This document shows positions 57,281-64,000 of a DNA stretch of 64,000 nt, in pieces. The DNA is taken from positions 46,507,311-46,571,310 of the forward strand of contig OY735224.1 of NCBI GenBank assembly GCA_963457665.1, read 5' to 3'. Position numbers and translations under genes: made by a program. Below the pieces are notes generated by a model. That model searched no databases. It had not been told where the DNA came from and worked only from the letters and a program-made list of their open reading frames with translations. The DNA comes from Thysanoteuthis rhombus (Eukaryota > Mollusca > Cephalopoda > Oegopsida > Thysanoteuthidae). Each line of letters starts with the position of its first letter. Position 1 is the stretch's first letter.

Positions 57281-60200
57281 TGTGCACACACACACACACT
57301 GTCGTCTGAGGAATGCAGTCAGTGCTGTGAAGGAGAGAATGCGTGTCTGGAGGTTGATTTTGTAATCAAGAAGTGACTTTGCGAAGTCTCAACACTTGTC
57401 TCACCCATCTCCCCTCCCCTGGAGCCTCAACCACTTCTCTTGGCTCCCTTCTTTTATGGGTTGGAGATCTTGGCAAGAATGCAGCCCTCCCCTTTATTGG
57501 GTTGGTAGAAGAAAAAGTAGCTGTTCTGACTAAAAATATAACTTGCCATCAGTCAAAAATTTGAACTTAGCGTCAAAATTTGAAGTCGTGTAAAAAAAAA
57601 ATATTTTATTCAAGACATCATTTGTGTTTTCTGTCGGACAGATAATCTCTTAAATAGAGAGGGGGGGAAAAAAAAAACATCTAGAAACATCTAAATTCTC
57701 CAGAATTTATATGTCTTTAATAAACCAGTCAGAATGGTCCTCAAAGATGATTTCAAGAGATTTTTTAAAAAGATTTTTTCAGAAGGGGTCTAGTGGAGTA
57801 CTGATTCCCATTTTCAAGTCTATTGACCGAACAGTGTGGCCAGGAGTGGTGGAAGATGCAAGCGTATAAACAAAGACACGCACATATAAAAAAGGATGGA
57901 ACCGTTCACCAACTTTGGTGGTTATGGTTGTTCATTTGAGAAATTCTCATTCTAGCCTTTTGTTAACTTGAAGATCATTTACAATGCTTGCATTAATTCT
58001 TGACCATTAACAATCCCTCTTTCCCTGATTTAAAATGCGCTTCAATCGTAAAACTCTGCTACAAAATAATAATCCTGCATATGGCCCTTATTCTTGCATT
58101 ATGGCTTGCTTTCTGAAAAAAAAACAATTCTAATTAATGATGTCACTGGCATTTCTCTCATCCTCATTTGCAATGCACTTTTATAGTAAAATACTGCCAT
58201 AAAATGATAATCTATCCATATATAAGCCGTGCATGCAAATTAGTATGTTCAATTGTATCGTTGCATGTCTTATCCCCACACTGTTATAACCTAAAACTTA
58301 TAATTGATTGGTCTATGTGATATAGATTAACATAACTAAAACAAATTGAAGGGTTTCATAATGAGATAGATTGTTATGATGGCAATAGGCCTCAAAGAGA
58401 TGATAGGTGTGAAAAGAAGAAAGAAAAGAGATTTCACTTTCTTCTTTCCTTTGTGACACGTATACAATTAAGACGTTGCCAGATATATGGATATATTCCA
58501 CTCTAAACATTGGCAAAAATGGTCATAGCAAAATGCAAAAATAAGTCAATAATTGAACAACTGTAGCATCAAAATTCAAAGTCGTTTGAAAAAAGTTCCA
58601 TCAAAGAGTAAATATGGTCAGAATAAATTCTTTTTATGACATCTGTGGCATTTTCCTCTGGAAAATATTTAGAATAAAGTGTGTTTTTTTTTTTTCTTTA
58701 AATCCCTAACATTAAGATTCTGGAGAATTTAGAGGGTGGAAATAAACCCACCGAAAAAAGTCCCTAAAAGGTCAAAAAAAACTTTAAAAAAATAAAAAAA
58801 TAAAAAAAAAAAGGAAATTTTTTTAGCAGGGGCCTAGTGGAATATCAATGCCAATCGTCAAGTCTGTGGACAAAACAGTATGGCCTGGAGTACTTGGGAC
58901 ATATGAACACTTAAACAAACTCACAAACAAGGATATTGCTGTTCAATGGTTGTCTCTAATCTTGGCAGACCAAAAATGAAGAATTTATTTAAAGTGCTAT
59001 TGCAACAAAATTAAAATTACTCAAAATTTGAATATGATACAAGTAGCAGATGAGACGGGGCCCATGACTTTCTAAGCCTTGATGATATCGGTAAATATGG
59101 CCAAATCGAAAATTTCATGGCCAAATCCTTCTCAAAAAGGCTAGATTTGACAAATTTGGCCATATTGTTTTCTGGACTTTTTTTCACTCATTAAAACAGC
59201 TTGAGTTGCTGAGACTTAAGAATAAACTTGAAATCAGGATACTTGAAGTCTCAAAAATACATTACCTAATAAATAAGCTTTAGGTTCCTCAGTGTCTGTC
59301 CATGCATAAATGACCTAGTCATTTTTTATAGGTATATACTAGTTGTACATACATTATTTTGTTAGTGATGCTTACTGTCCGTTGATAATCCTGACCTTTC
59401 TAATTTTCGACGTACGATTTTATTTTCCCCAAAAACTGATATGTTGTTGGATTTTCATGAAGCAACAGAAAAAAACACATCTATCTCAACGAAGTAATAA
59501 TGATAAGCTTTATCTTTATCTCTAAGATTCTACTGATCTTGGCTGTGGTTAAACCTTAGGCCCCCACAAAAAATGTTTCCAGTGGGACCCCACATCTTCT
59601 GTGCCTGGCCTGGCCTGGCGTCTATTTTGGGCACTGAAATCTTTTCATCAGGAGATTTAACGTGTGGGACAAACACACCCAGATAGACTTAAGGGTCAAG
59701 ATAACTGGGTTATCATTTTCTTATCTTCTGAATAGACTTGATTTGATTTTCTTCACTTTTTATATAGATGCAGTCTTGCTCTACATTTGATGGATTGAAT
59801 GTTTTCTCAATAAAAATAGGATTTCTGTCTCTGAATTCTCTTTCATTAAATTACCATTGAAGAAAACTGAGCGTGTGTATATACTGTAAATTACTCAACA
59901 ACTGGCCATTGTATGAAGTTGACATTTGCCAGATATATTAGTCTGCACGCAGGGCATCACAGTGTTGAGTTTGAAGTTGTTTGGCTCAGCGGTTCTTGAG
60001 AAATCAAATGAAGATGAATAAAAACTACAGATTATAGATCTTATATCTAAAATTAGATCTAAAATATCTATCATGCCACTATTCACCAGAAGTCATTGCA
60101 TAACTCAAGGATGGCTGGAGTTATGACCACCAAATTTCCTATGGTTGCTAATGCGAAACTGGGCATATTAGTTTTCCATTTTTAGCTAATTGTTTGTTTT

Positions 60201-60542
60201 ACAGTGTAAGTATAATAGTGAACTGGACCCTTACTTTATGTCCATCATGTTGGCTGAGCTAAAACTGACAAACACTGTCAAAATAGGTTTCTTTGGTTTT
60301 GAAGCTGGTTCAGCAAGTTTCATTCATACAAGACACACCAAAGGAGCTAGAGGGCTGAGATTTTCAACATACACTCTTTATTATGTTTAAAGAATACGTT
60401 TTTGTTTTTTAATTCCTTCCACCTGTAAGTTTTCAGTGGGATTTAGTCTCAAATCTTCTTCTCTTTTTCAGTCAAACGAGAGGATTGTCAACCGTATTCA
60501 GCATGTCAAGAAACTGATTAAACGCTTCAAGAAAGAAAGAAG
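47386..60542 (+). CDS. TFPT: TFPT homolog (INO80 complex subunit F), partial: exons 47386-47487 and 60472-60542
   Basis: Exon 1 has an ATG at 47386 with an in-frame stop just upstream (47368-47370). It encodes 34 residues, including KYTHENIFLHKYCILKKKCD and VLQQ, then the donor CAG|GTAAAT at 47488. Exon 2 follows the acceptor ctctttttcag (AG 60470-60471) and encodes SNERIVNRIQHVKKLIKRF then KKER, ending AG|GTAAGT. Both junctions are phase 0 and give LQQSNERIVNRIQHV. This matches the human TFPT coiled-coil core (REIEQVNERVLNRLHQVQ...QQERR). TFPT binds INO80 and is thought to act in nuclear chromatin remodelling and apoptosis. Exon 2 ends in phase 2. The exon for the following FLM..LD..GDDYR block is not in the window, so the gene continues to the right. 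The 13-kb intron holds many repeats. No transposon frame overlaps the exons. Confidence 0.8.
47579..47793. mobile_element. 215-bp foldback MITE in TFPT intron 1
   Basis: The left arm aaggtggtcccaattgtaaa ... aaaaacgacgcacaaataaaa pairs with the right arm ttttatttgtgcgccgtttt ... tttgtaatcgggaccacctt. Outer ends AAGGTGGTCCC/GGGACCACCTT are perfect over 11 bp. No coding part. It lies 90 bp after the exon 1 donor. Confidence 0.65.
48119..48193. other. strong hairpin with CCACACACTCG arms
   Basis: Left arm ccacacactcg(ctcactcg)atgtt, right arm aacatcgagtgtgtgg: 16 pairs with an 8-nt insertion in the left arm. The motif cgagtg(g/a)gcgag(a/t)gtgtg is shared with the right arm of the foldback at 47737. 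Confidence 0.5.
48194..49070. other. TFPT intron, AT-rich, one GATGGCGG-type site
   Basis: No gene. At 48603-48625 cttccgttaagatggcgg resembles adjacent ETS-like and YY1-like promoter sites, but nothing else supports a promoter. GAGA-type repeats lie near 48930. Confidence 0.3.
49079..49423. mobile_element. hAT-like nonautonomous DNA transposon
   Basis: Ends CAGTGGTTCTCAACC and, reverse complemented, CAGGGTTTCTCAACC are typical hAT termini. Flanking 8-mers tctcagat (49071-49078) and tattagat (49424-49431) agree at six positions, as expected for an aged 8-bp target duplication. No transposase. A T-run follows at 49434. Confidence 0.7.
50012..50484. mobile_element. second hAT-like nonautonomous element
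   Basis: CAGGGATGACAAACCTTTTC at one end, and CAGGGGTTGCCAAACTTTTC as the reverse complement of the other: 16 of 20 match. The 8-bp flanks do not match clearly, so the exact ends are uncertain. A T-run at 50391 lies inside. 50490-51580 shows no recognised feature. Confidence 0.5.
51590..52080 (+). repeat. repeat R3 copy
   Basis: Matches 23640-23975: 'gtctgaattttcaaaa', atttacattgcaaattgaac, agctcctttggtacagcc. It lies in the TFPT intron, in direct orientation. Confidence 0.6.
52725..53150 (+). repeat. repeat R3 copy
   Basis: ggggtgatcaattaaaaaaa, taaactcagattgcagattg, agctctctagcttctttg, then 'gacaattttggtttatggtt'. Direct repeat of the 51.6-kb copy. 53160-53860 has no recognised feature except a tcatcatcatcatcg tract at 53432. 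Confidence 0.6.
53870..54430. mobile_element. SINE-C pair forming an inverted repeat
   Basis: A minus-orientation partial copy (53875-54075) adjoins a plus-orientation full copy (54080-54430). 'aattataaattgcgttatgt' at 53877 pairs with its complement near 54370. The full copy holds a tRNA-like module: cagctcaatggttagagc at 54208-54225 and ggttctattcc at 54261-54271. A T-run follows at 54462. Confidence 0.6.
54770..55275 (+). mobile_element. CR1/L2-like LINE C-terminal relic
   Basis: Pieces in several frames read NNVQAWSPYLEK, SYEDWLEELSL and SRSNIRKFFFSDRVVGLWNR followed by LPK. This is the characteristic end of CR1/L2/Jockey-type reverse transcriptase proteins (IRKYFFSxRVVxxWNxLP). Stops and frameshifts are numerous. 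The 63-residue open frame at 55079-55270 is the best-preserved part. Confidence 0.75.
55352..55567. mobile_element. palindromic SINE-A copy with 12-bp target duplication
   Basis: Flanked by GAAACGCTTTTC at 55340-55351 and 55568-55579. Inside, a 48-bp arm (55371-55418: attcggaccatcctcat through acgtttcgg) is repeated inverted at 55479-55527 with few mismatches around a 60-bp loop. It therefore has two SINE-A 3' ends head to head. Confidence 0.85.
56465..56845 (-). repeat. repeat R1 with an internal (AT)n(T)n
   Basis: R1 ends tgaatcaccatagccc on one side and the accagccaagtgggc block on the other. A 59-bp (AT)n and a 20-bp T-run sit at 56593-56671 inside it. 55580-56450 holds no recognised gene. 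Confidence 0.65.
57236..57300. repeat. (CA)n microsatellite
   Basis: About 24 CA units interrupted by tatacatgtg. Confidence 0.95.
57545..57930 (+). repeat. repeat R4 copy
   Basis: gcgtcaaaatttgaagtcgt, acatctaaattctccagaat and aagtctattgaccgaacagt match 58545-58950. 57935-58540 shows nothing recognisable. Confidence 0.6.
58545..58950 (+). repeat. repeat R4, longest copy
   Basis: Runs from 'tcaataattgaacaactgta' to gtctgtggacaaaacagtat and ctggagtacttgg. Direct repeat of the 57.5-kb copy, about 1 kb away. 58955-60180 has no gene signal. Confidence 0.6.
60185..60395 (-). repeat. repeat R3, inverted copy next to TFPT exon 2
   Basis: 'aaactgacaaacactgtcaa', ataggtttctttggtttt and aaaggagctagagggctga are the reverse complement of the R3 right part. 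It ends about 75 bp before exon 2. Confidence 0.5.
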
Positions 60543-60604
60543 GTAAGTTTGTTTTCTTTGGGCTTTTTTGTCTAACTCCAGATCAAAGCCCGCAGTTTAC
60601 TTTG

Positions 60605-60735
60605 TTTTCCTACTGTAATAATAACAATCCTCACCAAAAGGAGGGCCAGAAACCGATATGTGAAATCCACATTCCCCTACTTTGATTTGAACTCACAACG
60701 AACTGATTGCCAGGAGGCTTGCTGATTGAGCTAAA
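60605..60735 (-). mobile_element. tRNA-derived SINE-like sequence (SINE-E)
   Basis: The minus strand reads ttagctcaatcagcaagc (A-box-like) and gagttcaaatc (B-box-like) at tRNA spacing, then a short body ending in a TTATTA-like tail. It lies 65 bp after the TFPT exon 2 donor. The two boxes are good but cloverleaf pairing is incomplete, so it is not called as a tRNA gene. Confidence 0.5.
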
Positions 60736-61209
60736 ATGACAAGTCTTAGATATAGAAGAAAATTTATCATACAAATACACATTGGTTATTTTATTCTAAT
60801 AAATATATATATCTATACTAAAAAATGTGGTGAATTTTATAGACAATGTGGAAATAATGAAAAATGGTTTGTTTTTATTACTGTAACATGTTTTGGGAAG
60901 TTATTCTTCCTACAGTCAAATGTGAGAAAAATGATAAAATACGCATTTGGGGAGATGATGTGTTTTTATCATTATTATAATTCTCAGTTTTTATCTGTTA
61001 CTGGCAAGAAAGGTGGTGTTATATTGGTGTCAGAGTTCTACTGAGTTATGTATGGGTAGTGAAAAAGGAGAAGGGTTTGTGTGTGATCTTGTTACCCATA
61101 TCATCCATTCATCCAGACAACTGCAAATAAAGGCAGAAAAGTGCTCTTTTACTACACAATAAGCCCATTTGATAACAGAGGTGACAATTCACAAGCCACC
61201 TCCACTGAG

Positions 61210-61323
<114 letters not shown>

Positions 61324-62559
61324 TTGAATATGGCCCGAAACATGAGGTAGTTTGTGTAGCAAATCCACATTCTACTATTTATTTCCAGCTCTACTCTAAA
61401 ACAACTTAACTTCAAAAGTAAAAAGTTTTATGTATCAAGCACTCTATGAAATAAATCCATTACATTTCAGAAGTGGCTTTATATTATTGATATATTATTA
61501 TGTTATACTGCTAGTCTGATTTGTACCACATATACTGTGTGTGTATATATATATATGTATATATATATAATTTCAGTAGTCAATGAACAAAACTTTTTTT
61601 CATTAATTTGATCTTATCTTCTCTGAAGCTCAGTTGTAGAATATTTGAAGGCACAACAACTTGTTTGTTCTAAAGGACTAGTCATTGATGTAAATATTTT
61701 ATTTTCAAATTCTGAAATTAGGTATACTTTTAGGGCTGGACAATCTGGACAAAAATTCATGACCTGTTATTGTCAAGTTGAATACCGATATACAATATAT
61801 ATCCCAGTGTTTTCTTTCGTCCAATTGCAAGTCAGCCACACGGAATAGTCCGACCTTATCATACATAATGATTAATACACCCCAGTTGGACAAACTTCAG
61901 ACGAAAAACTGAAATCAAAATTACAATAAATGAAATTAATTTTTTTTTTTTTTAATCTCTGAGAATGCTGCTTTATCAACTACCACGAGAACACAAAATA
62001 CTTTGATGATAAGAAACTATGATTAAAGATGTAGATAGAACAAAAAAAATAGTCTTCTTGTGAGATAGATCATCAAAGGTACTGTGAAGGAGAGAAAGTT
62101 AGATTTTGCATGTGCAGAGGGAGAATGTGGGCTTGATTGCCTGGATAATTTAGAAGGGGAACAGGCAACCTCCAGAAAAAGAGGAACAAGATTTAGCTCC
62201 AAAATAGCATAAACGGTATTTCTCAATCTTATACCATGTTAGAAAATATACTGATATATTGTGTAAAGCTGATATACCGCCAGGCCGTACTTGGTAATAT
62301 GTTTTTATTTTGATGGTATTTATAATATCAAACAAATTTTAAAGAAAGACTTGTTTTTTTTTTTTTGTTTATATCTCACTTTGTTTTTATATGATAGATG
62401 ATATTACCCGCCCTTGAATATCAACCATACTCACCTCTCAGTTCTCGCCCCTGGGTTATAATATGGTTTGTTTCTTGGACCCCAGTATCCACCTTATAAC
62501 GGGGGATGCCAGTGTAGAGCTAACCATTTATTATAATCACAGATAATATTATAAAATGG

Positions 62560-62900
62560 TTATTGAATCTCCATAGCCCCTCAAATAGCCTGCTCGACGA
62601 ACCACCCAAGTTGGTTACAGATTCTTCTCTCTTTGGGTGTCTCTGGGTGCTTCTGGTCACATTGGAGTGGGGTTGGGTGGACGCTACATCCTTGAAAGTT
62701 GAGAGTACACCACTAGGCACCATCTAAAAACACTTTTGGGGATCTCTATGGTCACTTTGGACCAACAATGCCCAAATCTTATGCTGGTATTTTTCAGGTA
62801 ATTTCAGATGAAAGAACTATCTTTCAAGATAATTTTAGATGATTGGTTCTGATACGCTCAGACTAAGGTGATTTGTTCATGCAATGTACAGATACTGCTA
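62560..62900 (+). repeat. repeat R1, nearly full-length copy
   Basis: tgaatctccatagcccc at the left, agattcttctctctttgg, acaccactaggcaccatc, 'ttggaccaacaatgccc' and aaggtgatttgttca at the right. The inverted ends are weaker than in the 38.2-kb copy. Confidence 0.6.
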
Positions 62901-63109
62901 TCAGAATCAGCTGGTCCCGAACACTTTGCTTAAAATAACTAAGTCAGTAATAAAAAAGGTCAATTAATTTCATACTAATTTTTGTATAATATAAAATCGT
63001 TTATAACAATGAATTTAATAATATAACATTGAATAAAAATTTTTCATGGTGTATGTAAGTTGTTCCGATTTTGTATCCTTTGTGTAATTATTATTTTTAA
63101 ATTACGATT

Positions 63110-63265
63110 ATGCTTGTTAGAAACTATCAACTAAAACTGTCAGCATAGGTTTCTTTCAGTTTTCAAGTTGGTCTGGCTATTGATGTATGTATAGATCATG
63201 CATAGAAACTGCACCAACAGAGTTAGGGGGCTAAAAAAATTTTATATGTGTATTTCAACATTGCA
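63110..63265 (-). repeat. repeat R3, short inverted copy
   Basis: 'caactaaaactgtcagcata' and ggtttctttcagttttcaag are the complement of the R3 right end. 63270-63860 shows nothing that supports a gene; the ORF at 63372 lacks any domain. Confidence 0.5.
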
Positions 63266-63858
63266 TCACATGAAAAATAGGAAAAACCCATCGATATTTT
63301 ATTTCCCTATGATTTGAGAGATGCGTGTGCATGTGCACTGAGATAACTCAACAACTAGCTGTTGTTCAAGGTTGATTTTCCCCATGGTCCATGCACTGGG
63401 CATTGCAGTATCAAGTTTGATTTCATTTGGGTCAGCGGTTCTCAATGAGTGGGGATGCCCGATTTACAGTAAAATCCACACTAAAACGAACACATATTTT
63501 GTTCTTATGTCCCATGTTCATGAGATGATCTGCATCTCTTATCTATCTTTGTCTTTTTATGAGAGGATTTTTGTCTCTTTATGAGAGTGATAGAGAGAGG
63601 GGATGTTCATATCTTTTTATGTTAGAGAGAGGTTGTTTCTTTGATGATAGGCAGAGTGGTTAAGGGAATGAATGTTGTCCCTTCCCTATTTCAATTTTAA
63701 ACAAACTAACAATCACCTTAAGGGTAGAGCAAGTTAAGTAAGTCTTACTTTTTTTTTACACCAGAAAGCTTTAGAATTAGTAAATCCAATATATTTACTA
63801 TTTCTTCCTGTAAATGCCAAGTCTATTATTCTATTCAATTCTTTAGATCTTCATGAGG

Positions 63859-63861
<3 letters not shown>

Positions 63862-63914
<53 letters not shown>
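63862..63914. repeat. (AT)n microsatellite
   Basis: About 26 AT units near the right edge. Confidence 0.95.
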
Positions 63915-63918
<4 letters not shown>

Positions 63919-64000
63919 TTTCATGTCTGTTATGGCAAGCTGCTCCACATATCAGAAAGTCTTCCCTTCTGAACATGCACTTTTTGAACGGGCATACCCT

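Noticed and set aside
60605-60735. functional tRNA gene on the minus strand
   Set aside because: Acceptor and anticodon stems do not pair properly; a SINE head fits better.
61460-61640. third TFPT exon after an AG acceptor
   Set aside because: Frames after the acceptors at about 60911, 61471 and 61575 either stop at once or do not resemble the conserved FLMxxLDxYGDDY block.

Overview
The window looks like animal nuclear DNA from an AT-rich, repeat-laden, intron-rich genome. Long (AT)n, (AT)n(GT)n and (CT)n microsatellites, several tRNA-headed SINE families, RTE and R2-type LINEs, and an unspliced TRIM gene suggest a lophotrochozoan, perhaps a mollusc (cephalopod-like microsatellite content). 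That assignment is inference. No bacterial, phage or CRISPR features were seen. Family names such as SINE-A, R1 or X are local labels, not database names.

Host genes. (1) 8762-10639 (+) is an intact single-coding-exon TRIM protein: RING, two B-boxes, coiled coil, and a C-terminal region resembling a degenerate propeller. A decayed duplicate of its 3' half lies 5 kb downstream at 15393-16030. (2) 24530-25870 (+) is a broken pantetheinase/biotinidase (vanin) gene with its three catalytic residues still recognisable. (3) 31540-36420 (-) is a complete two-exon AIMP1/p43 gene, whose 4 kb intron is full of repeats. (4) 47386-60542 (+) holds the first two coding exons of a TFPT (INO80F) homolog, separated by a 13 kb intron. 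The rest lies beyond the right edge.

Mobile DNA fills most of the remainder. 1-7.3 kb: a satellite-like array, three tRNA-headed repeats, AT/GA/CT microsatellites and an array split by a SINE with a perfect 14-bp target duplication. 10.9-14.0 kb: two head-to-tail, 5'-truncated copies of an R2/NeSL/Hero-type LINE whose 3' UTR carries a duplicated two-hairpin module with compensatory base changes. 14.9-23 kb: solo-LTR-like fossils, RTE LINE copies and a 245-bp unknown segment (X) joined to RTE sequence at the same junction in two loci. 23-47 kb: further RTE fragments, MITE-like repeat R1 (seven copies in the window), dispersed repeats R3-R5, a Tc1-like transposase remnant and a tandem array interrupted by an RTE insertion. 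47-64 kb: the TFPT intron, with foldback and hAT-like elements, a CR1/L2-like LINE relic, a palindromic SINE-A copy and more R1/R3/R4 copies.

The genes do not form a pathway. AIMP1 (tRNA synthetase scaffold), TFPT (chromatin remodelling) and TRIM (probable ubiquitin ligase) are independent loci. The most distinctive signals are the R2-type 3' UTR RNA module, the X-RTE composite and the SINE-A family that makes clean target duplications and palindromic copies.
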